Below, piece by piece: positions 17,024-25,979 of a stretch of DNA of 64,000 bases. Numbering within the stretch: position 1 is the first letter of the stretch; every line of letters begins with the position of its first letter. The notes below the pieces were generated by a model that had not been told where the DNA came from, did no database searches, and worked only from the letters and a program-made list of their open reading frames with translations. The position numbers were made by a program, and so were the translations under genes. The DNA is from JACPYM01 sp963699175 (GTDB lineage Bacteria; Acidobacteriota; Blastocatellia; RBC074), in contig OY969418.1 in NCBI GenBank assembly GCA_963699175.1, forward strand, positions 8,122,001-8,186,000, written 5' to 3'.

Positions 17024-17039
17024 TGGCATACAGATTGAA
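17024..17039 (+). promoter_or_regulatory. Sigma-54-like -24/-12 promoter, locus E
   Basis: TGGCAT, five bases, then TTGAA resembles the element at 5457 (TGGTAC-N5-TTGAA). It lies 77 bp before the ATPase start at 17116. Confidence 0.45.
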
Positions 17040-17115
17040 GTAAAACCTCAGTTCCGCTCGAATAGCTGATCGTATATGTAACCGTGTTGTGCTATAGCCC
17101 TTATGACATCGCACT

Positions 17116-17847
17116 ATGATCCGGCTCAACAACGTTTCCAAAATTGTCCGCAGCGGCTCCGAAGAGCTGACCATCCTGCATCCGCTCTATCTGTCCATTC
17201 CCGCCGGGCAATTCGTCGCGGTAGTTGGCCCATCGGGCAGCGGCAAATCTACGTTGCTTTCGCTGGTCGCGGGCTTGGATTACCCGACTACGGGCGACAT
17301 TCGCTTGGCGGGTGAGTACATCACGCTGATGAAAGAGGACGAGTTGGCGCGGCTGCGCGGCGCAAAGGTCGGTTTCATCTTTCAATCGTTTCACCTCATT
17401 CCTTCGCTGACAGCTTACGAAAACATCCTCGTACCGATGGAGATTCGCAAAGTGCCGAAGGCGCGCGAACGGGCGCAAACATTGCTAGATGAAGTTGGCT
17501 TGCACGAGCGTGGCCATCATTACCCATCACAGCTTTCAGGCGGCGAACAGCAACGTGTAGCCATCGCGCGCGCCTTCTCGAACGAACCTGCCATCCTTTT
17601 GGCTGATGAACCGACCGGCAATCTGGATTCCAAAAATGGCGCGCACATCTTCGAATTGCTCATTAAACTCAATCGCGAACACGGCACGACGCTCCTACTC
17701 GTCACTCACGATCACGTGCTGGCTGACCAAGCCGACCGCGTGATCAGCTTGAACGAAGGACGGATTGTGGAAGACAGAGAAACAGAAAAAGCAAAAGGCA
17801 AAAGGCAAATAGCAAAAGGCAAAAGTGTGGAACTGATTTCCCAATAA
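17116..17847 (+). CDS. ABC transporter ATPase, LolD/MacB-N/YbbA type
   Basis: This 243-residue ATPase has all the expected motifs: Walker A GPSGSGKST (~37-45), Q-loop FIFQSFHLIPS, signature LSGGEQQRVAIARAF (~140-154), Walker B ILLADEPTGNLD and the H-loop THDHVLADQADRVI. The TGNLD and SFHLIPSLTA patterns place it in the mechanotransmission branch (LolD, FtsE, MacB, YbbA) that powers FtsX-fold permeases. It drives the permease that follows and might also serve the orphan ADOPs, being the only ABC ATPase in the window. After the natural end near ISLNEGRIVED, the last ~22 residues (ETEKAKGKRQIAKGK...) are encoded by the hairpin repeat at 17786, so the tail looks acquired. The start has only a poor Shine-Dalgarno. 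Confidence 0.92.
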   Translation: MIRLNNVSKIVRSGSEELTILHPLYLSIPAGQFVAVVGPSGSGKSTLLSLVAGLDYPTTGDIRLAGEYITLMKEDELARLRGAKVGFIFQSFHLIPSLTAYENILVPMEIRKVPKARERAQTLLDEVGLHERGHHYPSQLSGGEQQRVAIARAFSNEPAILLADEPTGNLDSKNGAHIFELLIKLNREHGTTLLLVTHDHVLADQADRVISLNEGRIVEDRETEKAKGKRQIAKGKSVELISQ

Positions 17848-17913
17848 AAAGCCGAGTGCCGACCTTTTGCCTTTTGCCAACTTGATAGAAGCCGCCTTTT
17901 GCCTATTGCCTTT
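17786..17913. repeat. AAAAGGC-unit hairpin repeat overlapping the ATPase 3' end and abutting the permease start
   Basis: The left arm (17786-17825) consists of AAAAGGCA-like units and lies inside the ATPase reading frame. The complementary arm (17863-17913) ends six bases before the ATG of the permease at 17919. As a result, no Shine-Dalgarno is present in front of that ATG. Confidence 0.7.
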
Positions 17914-17918
17914 GATTT

Positions 17919-20468
17919 ATGAACTTCATCCTCAACATGGCCTGGCGCGAAATGCGGTCGTCGTGGCATCGCTTGCTGCTCTTCTTCCTCTGCATCGCCA
18001 TCGGTGTCGGCTCGATTGTCAGCTTGCGTTCACTGATCCAGAAGATCAAAGACGGCATCGCGCACGAGTCGCGCGTGATGTATGGCGCGGATGTGCGAGT
18101 GGGCGTCAACCAACCGTGGAAGCCTGAGACGCGCGCTGTGCTCGAACGTTATGCCAGCGCGCCACAGGTGACGGCGCACACCGAGATGTTTGAAACGCAG
18201 ACGATGGTCTTGGCGGCGAACGATCCGAACGCGCGGCCCTACATGGTTCAACTGCGCGCAGTGCAGCCGCAATTCCCGCTGCATGGCGAAGTTCAGATGG
18301 CCGATGGTGCGCACTATTCGCACGCGTTGGTGCAAGAGCGCGGCGTGGTCGTGCAATCTGGCCTGCTCTGGACGTTGAATCTCAAAGTTGGTGATGCGCT
18401 CAAGATCGGCCAGCAAAGCTTCACGATTCGCGGCGTGATGCAGTTTGTGCCGGGCAATGCGATGGAATTCCGGCCCATGCAACGCGTGCTAGTGGATTAC
18501 GCCGATGCCGAGGTGGCGGGGCTGACCGGCTTTGGCAGCCGCGTGAGTTACCACTGGCTCTACAAAACACACGAGGGTCAAGATCAAGCATTGCTGAAAG
18601 AGCTGGGCCGCGAGTTTCGCACTACGCGGCTCAACTGGCTCGGCTCGTACCGCTTTCAGGAAGATTGGATGACGCGCTCGGCGGAGAATGTGGAAGGCTT
18701 CCTGGGCTTGGTTGGCTTGGCAGTGCTGGTGTTGGGCGGGATTGGCATTGCCAGCGTGACGCGCGTCTTTGTGCAACAGAAGCTCAAGACCATCGCCATC
18801 TTGAAATGTCTGGGCGGCGAGAATCGGCAAGTGCTTGGCGCATACATCGCGCAAGTGCTCGTGCTCAGTCTGGTCGGCAGCTTGTTGGGCTTACTACTCG
18901 CGTCTGCCATCACGCATCTCGCCGCTGATTACGCCGCCGGACGCTTGCCGTTCCGGATTCTGCCCGGGCTGAGTTGGTTGGCATCATTGCAAGGCGTGAT
19001 TATTGGTGTGCTGATCACGCTGCTCTTTTCGCTGCCGCCGTTGTTGGAGATTCGACAGGTCAAGCCGATACTCGTGTTGGGGCAGGATGCAACGGCACGG
19101 CGCCGCCGCGATTGGCTACGGCTGGGTTCAGGGCTGTTGTTGGCGTTTGGCGTCTTCGCATTGGCCTATTGGGTGTCGGGCAGATTGAACAAAGTCGGCA
19201 TCTTTATGGCAGAGGTGGCAGGGACGGCCTTGCTGCTTCATCTGACCGGCGCGGGACTGATCGGCGTGTTGCGCCGGGTGCGTTATTTACCGTCCTTTGT
19301 TTTGCGGCAAGGCATCGGCAGCATCTATCGTCCAGGCAATCAGACGCAGGTGATTCTCTCTGCCGTCGGTCTCGGCGCGTTGTTCATCATTACCGTTCGT
19401 TTGCAGCAGGTGAATGTGTTGCGCCAATACGACTTTGAACTCGACGCCGCAACGGCTGACGTGTTCCTGCTCGATGTGCAGAAAGACCAGCGCGACGTTG
19501 CCGAAGCGGTGCTCGCGCGCTTGTCGGGCGCCGCGCCGAAACTCGTGCCTATCGTGCAGGCGCGCATCGTTGATCTCAAACGCGCGGAGGGCAATTGGAG
19601 TGGGGAAGCGAATCGTTTGACACCGGACGATCTGCGCAACCGGTTTCGCTGGGAACAGCGGTTTTCGTATCGCCCCAATTTGGAGCAGGGCGAAACGATC
19701 AGCGCCGGGCAATTCTGGGAGCCGACGCCGAGCGCCGAACCTGAGATTTCGGTTGAAGAACGCTACGCGCGCGACCTCGCGCTCGGCATTGGCGACAAGC
19801 TGAGCTTCGACATTTTAGGCAAACGCATCGAAGCCAAAGTTACCAGCATCCGGCGCATGGATCGCCGCCTCTCGCCTTCGTCATTCCTCACCCGCTTCAA
19901 TGTCATCTTCCGCCCCGGCACGCTCGAAGCCGCGCCGCAAATGTTCATCGGCGCCGTCAAAGGCCCGCCGCCCGGCGCACAGCGCGCTCAATTGCAGCGC
20001 ACCTTCGTCGAGCAGTTTCCGAACGTCACAATGATTGACGCGCTCGACACGATTGCCGAAATCAAAAAGAGAGCGGGGGAGCTTTCATTCGCGATCTCTT
20101 TCGCGGGCGGCTTTGTCTTTTTATGCGGCGTGCTGATTTTGGCAGGCTCGATTGCAATGACGAAGTATCAGCGGCTGTATGAGGCGGCGATTCTAAAAAC
20201 ATTGGGCGCGGAAAAGAAATTGATCGTATACATCACGTTGATCGAATACGGCGTGTTGGGACTGCTGGCCGGAGTCATCGGTTCGGCGGCGGCCATCAGT
20301 TTGACGTGGGCATTCTGCAAATACGAAATGCGAATTGACTGGCAGCTCAATCCCGCCGTCAACCTCATCGGTGTGGCGGTGACGCTGCTGCTGGTGTCTG
20401 CCGTGGGCGTGCTGTCGAGTTGGGACGTGATGATGAAGAAGCCGCTCGGCATTTTGCGGGCGGAGTGA
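17919..20468 (+). CDS. FtsX-fold ABC permease, YbbP-like
   Basis: This 849-residue permease starts MNFILNMAWREMRSSWHRL and follows its ATPase after 71 bp. It has TM1 (~19-40), a large periplasmic domain, a first FtsX unit (~255-390), an extra TM pair (~405-460), a second periplasmic domain and a second FtsX unit (~715-845), giving about ten TM segments. That is the YbbP layout rather than the eight-TM ADOP layout, and it lacks the QDLRYG leader of ADOPs. The YbbA-YbbP family is linked to envelope lipid or lipase-related export, but the substrate is not settled. Coupling loops read VQQKLKTIAILKCLGGENRQV and YQRLYEAAILKTLGAEKKLI. The missing ribosome binding site, replaced by a hairpin arm, suggests reduced or structure-dependent translation. 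Confidence 0.9.
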   Translation: MNFILNMAWREMRSSWHRLLLFFLCIAIGVGSIVSLRSLIQKIKDGIAHESRVMYGADVRVGVNQPWKPETRAVLERYASAPQVTAHTEMFETQTMVLAANDPNARPYMVQLRAVQPQFPLHGEVQMADGAHYSHALVQERGVVVQSGLLWTLNLKVGDALKIGQQSFTIRGVMQFVPGNAMEFRPMQRVLVDYADAEVAGLTGFGSRVSYHWLYKTHEGQDQALLKELGREFRTTRLNWLGSYRFQEDWMTRSAENVEGFLGLVGLAVLVLGGIGIASVTRVFVQQKLKTIAILKCLGGENRQVLGAYIAQVLVLSLVGSLLGLLLASAITHLAADYAAGRLPFRILPGLSWLASLQGVIIGVLITLLFSLPPLLEIRQVKPILVLGQDATARRRRDWLRLGSGLLLAFGVFALAYWVSGRLNKVGIFMAEVAGTALLLHLTGAGLIGVLRRVRYLPSFVLRQGIGSIYRPGNQTQVILSAVGLGALFIITVRLQQVNVLRQYDFELDAATADVFLLDVQKDQRDVAEAVLARLSGAAPKLVPIVQARIVDLKRAEGNWSGEANRLTPDDLRNRFRWEQRFSYRPNLEQGETISAGQFWEPTPSAEPEISVEERYARDLALGIGDKLSFDILGKRIEAKVTSIRRMDRRLSPSSFLTRFNVIFRPGTLEAAPQMFIGAVKGPPPGAQRAQLQRTFVEQFPNVTMIDALDTIAEIKKRAGELSFAISFAGGFVFLCGVLILAGSIAMTKYQRLYEAAILKTLGAEKKLIVYITLIEYGVLGLLAGVIGSAAAISLTWAFCKYEMRIDWQLNPAVNLIGVAVTLLLVSAVGVLSSWDVMMKKPLGILRAE

Positions 20469-20514
20469 CGGTTGACAGGTTGCCAGCCATTTTTCGCCGC
20501 AGCGCGGCGGCTGA

Positions 20515-20655
20515 ATTTAGCCGTGGGTTTTCAACCCACGGAACGGGCGAAAATGATTTCGCGTCGCGTCAGCGACGCCTGAATTCAGGCGTCGCTGACG
20601 CGACGCGAGGAACCATCGCACGCTTACCGTGGGTTGAAAACCCACGGCTAAACTC
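20515..20655. repeat. REP-like palindrome cluster 1
   Basis: Three hairpins lie in a row: CCGTGGGTT-TTC-AACCCACGG (20521-20541), a perfect 50-bp palindrome with 25-base arms centred on GAATTC (20559-20608), and CCGTGGGTT-GAA-AACCCACGG (20627-20647). The third is the exact reverse complement of the first, so the whole unit is a larger inverted repeat bounded by TTTAGCCGTGGG. A related cluster is at 56522-56713. It lies between the YbbP-like gene and ADOP copy 4. Such clusters are typical of REP/BIME elements; no REP-associated transposase is in view. Confidence 0.75.
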
Positions 20656-20720
20656 ATCAGACCGCTACGCGGGCAGGAGAGTGTCTTAGCCGACAAACCA
20701 TCGGGTTTGAAGATCAAGCC

Positions 20721-20748
20721 TCCGACAAGCTCTCCCCAGCTTGTCGGA
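20721..20748. repeat. Short CGACAAGCT hairpin before ADOP copy 4
   Basis: TCCGACAAGCT (20721-20731) and AGCTTGTCGGA (20738-20748) form an 11-bp perfect stem around a CTCCCC loop, 19 bp before the start codon at 20767. The CGACAAGCT unit recurs in the larger hairpin at 57437. Confidence 0.55.
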
Positions 20749-20766
20749 CATTTGCGGAGGAACGAT

Positions 20767-23259
20767 ATGCTTCAAGAGCTTTGGCAAGACCTGCGCTACG
20801 GCGCGCGTATGCTCGTAAAGAAACCGGGCTTTACTTTGATTGCCGTACTCACGCTTGCATTAGGTATCGGCGTCAACACAGCGCTCTTCACCGGCTTCAA
20901 CATCTTTCTGCGTCCTAAGCCAGTCAAAGACCCCGACACGGTTGTCCGCTTCGCATATCAAGGTGCGCGCAGGGAAGAGCGCTTCTCGTATCCCGAATAC
21001 GCGCATTTCCGCGATCACACGCAAGTTTGCTCGGACGTGATCGCCAATTTTCAAGAGAAGTTCCTGCTCGGCGAAAAGACATCTGGCGTTGAACCTGAAG
21101 AGATTCTGGGGAATTTTGTTTCGGATAACTACTTCGCCACGCTCGGCGGCGGTGCACGACTCGGGCGCTTCTTCACTGCGGAAGAGAACCACGTCGCGGG
21201 GCGCGATGCGGTGGTGGTATTGAACCATCATTTCTGGCAGCGGCGCTTCGGTGGTGATGAACGGATTGTCGGGCGCACGCTGCTCCTGAATGGCAAGCCG
21301 TTCACGGTCATCGGCGTGACCAGCCCGGCGTTCGTCGGATTGCGTTACGAGATGCCCGACATCTGGCTGCCGTTGATGATGCGCGCGGCAATGGCGACGG
21401 TCTATTTTGAGGAGATCGCGCAGGAGCAGCGCGATTGGTTTAACGGCCAGCAGTTTCAATGGCTGAGTTTGCACGCGCGCCTCAAGCCGGGCAAAACAGT
21501 GAATGAAGCGCGGGCAGAGCTGGGCTTGCTGTACAAGCAACTGGCGAACACGCGGGCAGCGGATGAACAGCCAACGAGCCTCAATGTCGTGCCGATTTCC
21601 GAAGTCGGCGCGGACAATGAAGTGTGGCGAATTATGGCGATGGTGCTGGGCGCGAGCGGGTTGGTCTTGCTGATCGCTTGTTCAAACATCGCCAACATGC
21701 TGTTGGCGCGCGCGGCGGCACGACAGAAAGAGATCAGCGTGCGTCTTTGTCTGGGCGCGAGCCGCTGGCGCTTGATCCGGCAGTTGCTGACTGAAAGCTT
21801 CCTATTGGCCGCGTTAGGTGGCGTTGCCGGTATGTTGCTCGCTTGGTGGAGTCTAGACCTGTTGTTGAAGGGGGCGCTCACTCGCTACGGCGGCGGGGAT
21901 GTTACACGGCTCGCGCTCGATTTGTCGCCGGATGGGCGCGTGCTGGCCTTTGCGTGGTTGCTCGCAATGCTCAGCGGCATTGCGTTCGGCTTAGCGCCTG
22001 CTTTGCGCGCAACGCGCCCTGACTTGGTTACTGTAATCAAAGACGAAGGCGCGGGCGTCAGCGGACGCGCGGCGCGTTCCTGGCTGCGCAACGGCTTGGT
22101 CGTGGCGCAGGTCGCGCTCTGTTTGGTCTTGTTGATACCGGCTGGCTTGTTGGTGCGTGCGCTGCAACGCGTGTTGAACACCGATCCCGGCTTTGAGACG
22201 GAGAAGCTGTTGCACGTCAGCTACAGTTTGGAATTGAGCGGCTATGACTCGCGACGCGCGCAATTGTTTCTGCCGCAAATGATGGCGCGCCTGGCGGCCT
22301 TGCCTGGCGTGCAATCGGTCACGCCTGAACGGGAGTTTGGCGGGCGTATCTCCCTCGTGCTGCCGGGCGAGCAGGTCCAGAGCGACCGGCAATTCGACGG
22401 CGCTCCTTTCGAGTGGGTGACGGCCAATTACCTCGAAACCATCGGAACGTCGCTCCTGCAAGGGCGCGGCTTCACGACGGAAGAAGTGAATGCCAAAGCG
22501 CCGGTCGTCATTGTGAGCGAGATGACGGCGCGCAGGCTCTGGCCCAACGAAAACCCGCTCGGCCAGACCTTGCGGATGGAGCGGCGCTCGCGCAATAGCA
22601 GCCAGGTCATCTTTCCCGCCGCGCAGGTCATCGGCGTGGCGCGTGACAACCAGGTCTATCGCGTAGGCCAAACTGCGCCGCTCTTCCTTTACGCGCCCGG
22701 CGTGCCAACCGAATGGATGGATACTACCGTGCTGGTGCGTACTGCGCGCGCGGCGGCGAGTATGAAGGAGTTGGTGCGCAAAGAACTCTATGCCCTCGAA
22801 CCAGTGCTGCGCCTCTACGTGAACACGATGGCAGAGCGCATCGCCGGAAACGATAACCTGGACGAGACCCGCGCGGCATCGGAGTTGGGCACGGGTTTGG
22901 GCGGTCTGGCATTGCTGTTGGCGGCGTTGGGGATTTATGGCGTGATGGCTTGGTCAGTCGCCCAACGCACGCGCGAGATCGGCATCCGCATGGCGCTGGG
23001 GGCGGAAGCGCGTGACGTGTTGAAGCTAGTGCTCAAGCAGGGAATGCGGCTGGTGCTGCTTGGCGCCGTGCTCGGCGTGGCGGCCTCATTGGCGGTCACG
23101 CAGGTGATGAAGAGCATGCTGTTTGGCTTGAGCACGACCGATCCGGCGACGTATCTCGGTGTGGTGTTGCTGCTGTCGGGTGTAGCGTTGCTGGCTTGTT
23201 GGATACCAGCGCGGCGGGCGACGCAGGTTGATCCGCTGCTGGCGCTCCGGCACGAATAA
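20767..23259 (+). CDS. ADOP-type duplicated FtsX/MacB-like permease, copy 4 (long form)
   Basis: I placed the start at 20767, where MLQELWQDLRYGARM matches the family N terminus and GGAGG lies six bases before the ATG; an earlier in-frame ATG at 20707 would add 20 residues encoded by a hairpin. The 830-residue product belongs to the longer ADOP form (with the copies at 23373 and 45937), which has a different turn after TM1 (FLRPKPVKDPDTVVRF) and a longer second periplasmic domain. Coupling loops are QKEISVRLCLGASRWRL and TREIGIRMALGAEARDV. The C terminus is ALRHE instead of ALRYE. No dyad or sigma-54-like element precedes it; REP-like palindromes do. Confidence 0.94.
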   Translation: MLQELWQDLRYGARMLVKKPGFTLIAVLTLALGIGVNTALFTGFNIFLRPKPVKDPDTVVRFAYQGARREERFSYPEYAHFRDHTQVCSDVIANFQEKFLLGEKTSGVEPEEILGNFVSDNYFATLGGGARLGRFFTAEENHVAGRDAVVVLNHHFWQRRFGGDERIVGRTLLLNGKPFTVIGVTSPAFVGLRYEMPDIWLPLMMRAAMATVYFEEIAQEQRDWFNGQQFQWLSLHARLKPGKTVNEARAELGLLYKQLANTRAADEQPTSLNVVPISEVGADNEVWRIMAMVLGASGLVLLIACSNIANMLLARAAARQKEISVRLCLGASRWRLIRQLLTESFLLAALGGVAGMLLAWWSLDLLLKGALTRYGGGDVTRLALDLSPDGRVLAFAWLLAMLSGIAFGLAPALRATRPDLVTVIKDEGAGVSGRAARSWLRNGLVVAQVALCLVLLIPAGLLVRALQRVLNTDPGFETEKLLHVSYSLELSGYDSRRAQLFLPQMMARLAALPGVQSVTPEREFGGRISLVLPGEQVQSDRQFDGAPFEWVTANYLETIGTSLLQGRGFTTEEVNAKAPVVIVSEMTARRLWPNENPLGQTLRMERRSRNSSQVIFPAAQVIGVARDNQVYRVGQTAPLFLYAPGVPTEWMDTTVLVRTARAAASMKELVRKELYALEPVLRLYVNTMAERIAGNDNLDETRAASELGTGLGGLALLLAALGIYGVMAWSVAQRTREIGIRMALGAEARDVLKLVLKQGMRLVLLGAVLGVAASLAVTQVMKSMLFGLSTTDPATYLGVVLLLSGVALLACWIPARRATQVDPLLALRHE

Positions 23260-23262
23260 ACT

Positions 23263-23356
23263 GATTTTGGATTTTAGATTTTGGATTTTGGATTGCAGAA
23301 GTAACCGCTGGTTTTTCATTCTGGAATCCAAAATCCAAAATCTAAAATCCAAAATC
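23263..23356. repeat. GATTTTGG-unit hairpin between ADOP copies 4 and 5
   Basis: The arms 23263-23294 and 23325-23356 are 32 bases long and perfectly complementary, built from GGATTTT/AGATTTT units. The stop codon of copy 4 ends at 23259 and the next ATG is at 23373. The same family recurs at 25873-25957. Confidence 0.75.
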
Positions 23357-23372
23357 CCTAAGTGGAGAAAGT

Positions 23373-25868
23373 ATGCAAACCTTGTGGCAAGACCTGCGCT
23401 ACAGCGCGCGAATGTTGTGGAAGACGCCCGGCGTCAGCTTGATTGCGACGCTCACGCTGGCCTTAGGAATAGGCGCGAACACGGCGATCTTCTCGCTGCT
23501 CGATCAAGTGATGTTGCGGCGCTTGCCCGTGCAACGGCCCGAAGAGTTGGTTGTCTTGCGCTCGCCGGGGCCAATTCGCGGGCACGCCTCTTCCGATGGC
23601 GACATCGCGACTTCCTTCTCGTATCCGCTTTACAAGAAGCTGCGTGAACAGAACCAGGCGCTCGCTGGCTTGTTGGCGCGTTATGCGATTCCGCTCAGCG
23701 TCAGCGCGCAGGGACAGACCGAGCGCGCCTCGGGCGAATTAGTTTCGGGCAACTACTTCGAGGTGCTCGGCGTGCCGCCCGCCTTGGGGCGCGTCTTCAG
23801 TTTGCAAGACGATCAGTTAGCCGGAGCGCATCCGGTGGCCGTGCTGAGTTATGGATTTTGGAAACGGCGCTTCGGGTTGAACCCTGCGATCTTGAATCAA
23901 ACCTTGCTCGTCAACGGCCACGCGCTGACCATAGTCGGCGTGACGCGCGAAGGTTTCAACGGCGTCCAGGTCGGTCAAACGCCTGCTATCTTTATCCCGG
24001 TGACGATGAAGGCGCAGATGACGCCGAATTGGGAAGGGCTGGACGATTGGAATGATTACTGGTTGGCGTTGATGGGGCGGCTCAAACCTGGGCAGACGCG
24101 CGAGCAGGCAGAAGCCGCCATCGCACCTGCTTACCGCGCCTTGCTCGAAGAGCAATTGCCGAAGGTGCAAGGCTGGTCGCAACAAGTGCGCGAGCGTTTT
24201 TTGAACAAGCGCCTCGAACTCAATCCGGGCGCGCAAGGTCGCACAATTTTTCAACACGATGCTGGCACGCCGCTCTGGGTGCTCTTCGGCATGGTCTTGC
24301 TGGTCTTGCTGATCGCGTGCACCAACGTCGCCAACCTGCTCTTTGTGCGCGGGCTGGGGCGACAGCGCGAATTGGCCATCCGGCTGGCGCTGGGCGCGCA
24401 ACGTGGGCAGTTGGTGCGCCAGTTGTTGATTGAAAGCTTGATGTTGTCGCTGTTGGGTGGTGTATTAGGTTTGTTGATTGCAGTGTGGGTCAGTGACCTG
24501 CTGGTCAACTTACTGAACAACAACGGCCAGGCGCGCGGGCTGTCGTCGGCCTTGGATGGGCGCGTGTTGCTCTTCACTTTTGCGCTCTCGTTGGTCACGG
24601 GCCTGTTCTTTGGCTTGATTCCGGCGTGGCGCGTGACGCGCGGCGATATGACGCCCGCGTTGAAGGATCAATCGGCGGCTTCATCCGCCAGCCGTTCGCA
24701 GGTGCGCTTACGCAAAGGCCTGGTCGCAGCGCAAGTCGCGTTGACGATGTTGCTGCTGATTGGCGCAGGGCTGTTTACACGGACGCTTTGGAATCTGAGC
24801 CGAGTTGATTTGGGAGTAAAGCCGGAGCAACTCATTACCTTCTCCATCGCGCCGGACTTAAACGCCTACACGCCCGCGAAAACAGTGACGCTGTGCGATC
24901 AACTCACCGATGCTTTGCGCGGCTTGCCTGGCGTGCAAGGCGTGGGCGTGGCTGAAATCTCGTTGCTGACGGGCGACAGCAGCGGCGGCAATATAATTGT
25001 AGAAGGCGTGGCCGAACGTGAGAATAGTCAGATCCGTGAAAACTGGGTCGGCCCAGGCTACTTTGCCGCGCTGGGGACGCCGCTCATGCTAGGCCGCGAA
25101 TTCACGCGCGCCGATACGGCCCAGAGCCAGAAAGTCGCCATCGTCAACGAGAGCTTCGTCAAATATTTTCTGCCTGATCGTAACCCACTGGGTGTGCGCT
25201 TCGGTTTTGGCAAAGTCAACGTCAAACCGAATATCGAAATCGTCGGCGTTGTCAAAGACATGAAAGACATACAAGTGCGCGACGCAACCAAACCGTTCGC
25301 CTACATGCCCTACACGCAAGACGACCATTTGGGCAGCGTGTCGTTTTACGTGCGCGCGCAGCAGACGATGGCTGTGACGCCACTGCTGCGCCGCGAGGTG
25401 CAACGCCTGGATGCCAACTTGCCGGTCTTTGATCTAAAAACAGTCGAGACCGTGATTGGCGAAAACCTCTTTGGCGAGCGGCTGGTGACTTGGCTCTCGC
25501 TCTGTTTCGGCGCGCTGGCGGCTTTGCTGGCGGGCGTCGGTTTGTACGGCGTGCTGGCTTATTGGGTCGTGCAGCGCACGCACGAGATCGGCATTCGCGT
25601 AGCCCTTGGTGCCGAGCCGCGCGACATTCGCGGCTTGGTGTTGGGGCAAGGCGTGCGGCTGACCTTGCTCGGCATAGTCATTGGCTTGTTGACTGGATTG
25701 GCTTTGGTGCGAGTGCTCAACAGTCTGCTCTTCGGAGTGAAAGCGTTTGATCCGATCAGCTTTGTTGCGGCAGGCATGCTGCTGGCTGCCATTGCGCTGT
25801 TGGCCTGCTGGCTGCCAGCGCGGCGGGCGACGAAAGTTGATCCGCTGGTGGCGCTGCGATATGAGTGA
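23373..25868 (+). CDS. ADOP-type duplicated FtsX/MacB-like permease, copy 5 (long form)
   Basis: This 831-residue long-form ADOP begins MQTLWQDLRYSARMLWKTPG after GGAG. The phrase VMLRRLPVQRPEELVVLR after TM1 and an early YNP-free periplasmic segment group it with the copy at 45937 (VLLRSLPVKNPDELVLFR). Coupling loops are QRELAIRLALGAQRGQL and THEIGIRVALGAEPRDI. It ends TKVDPLVALRYE. It lies between two hairpins of the same GATTTTGG family, so the gene plus one hairpin could have been duplicated or exchanged as a unit by recombination. Confidence 0.94.
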   Translation: MQTLWQDLRYSARMLWKTPGVSLIATLTLALGIGANTAIFSLLDQVMLRRLPVQRPEELVVLRSPGPIRGHASSDGDIATSFSYPLYKKLREQNQALAGLLARYAIPLSVSAQGQTERASGELVSGNYFEVLGVPPALGRVFSLQDDQLAGAHPVAVLSYGFWKRRFGLNPAILNQTLLVNGHALTIVGVTREGFNGVQVGQTPAIFIPVTMKAQMTPNWEGLDDWNDYWLALMGRLKPGQTREQAEAAIAPAYRALLEEQLPKVQGWSQQVRERFLNKRLELNPGAQGRTIFQHDAGTPLWVLFGMVLLVLLIACTNVANLLFVRGLGRQRELAIRLALGAQRGQLVRQLLIESLMLSLLGGVLGLLIAVWVSDLLVNLLNNNGQARGLSSALDGRVLLFTFALSLVTGLFFGLIPAWRVTRGDMTPALKDQSAASSASRSQVRLRKGLVAAQVALTMLLLIGAGLFTRTLWNLSRVDLGVKPEQLITFSIAPDLNAYTPAKTVTLCDQLTDALRGLPGVQGVGVAEISLLTGDSSGGNIIVEGVAERENSQIRENWVGPGYFAALGTPLMLGREFTRADTAQSQKVAIVNESFVKYFLPDRNPLGVRFGFGKVNVKPNIEIVGVVKDMKDIQVRDATKPFAYMPYTQDDHLGSVSFYVRAQQTMAVTPLLRREVQRLDANLPVFDLKTVETVIGENLFGERLVTWLSLCFGALAALLAGVGLYGVLAYWVVQRTHEIGIRVALGAEPRDIRGLVLGQGVRLTLLGIVIGLLTGLALVRVLNSLLFGVKAFDPISFVAAGMLLAAIALLACWLPARRATKVDPLVALRYE

Positions 25869-25872
25869 ACTG

Positions 25873-25957
25873 ATTTTGGATTTTAGATTTTGGATTGCGG
25901 AATGGAATACTAGCGGGCGCTGCTTGAATCCAAAATCCAAAATCTAAAATCCAAAAT
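25873..25957. repeat. GATTTTGG-unit hairpin, second copy
   Basis: The arms 25873-25896 and 25934-25957 are 24 bases long and perfectly complementary, from the same unit family as the repeat at 23263. It separates ADOP copy 5 from the acetamidase-like gene. Confidence 0.75.
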
Positions 25958-25979
25958 ACAAACATATATGAGGTCAACT

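Noticed and set aside
17116..20468. Naming the ATPase/permease pair LolD/LolC or FtsE/FtsX.
   Set aside because: The permease has about ten TM segments and two FtsX units, which fits the YbbP type, and there is no LolE or divisome context.
23263..23356. CRISPR-like array from the repeated GATTTTGG units.
   Set aside because: Units are short, imperfect and adjacent, with no spacers of constant length and no cas genes; the two halves are inverted, forming a hairpin.
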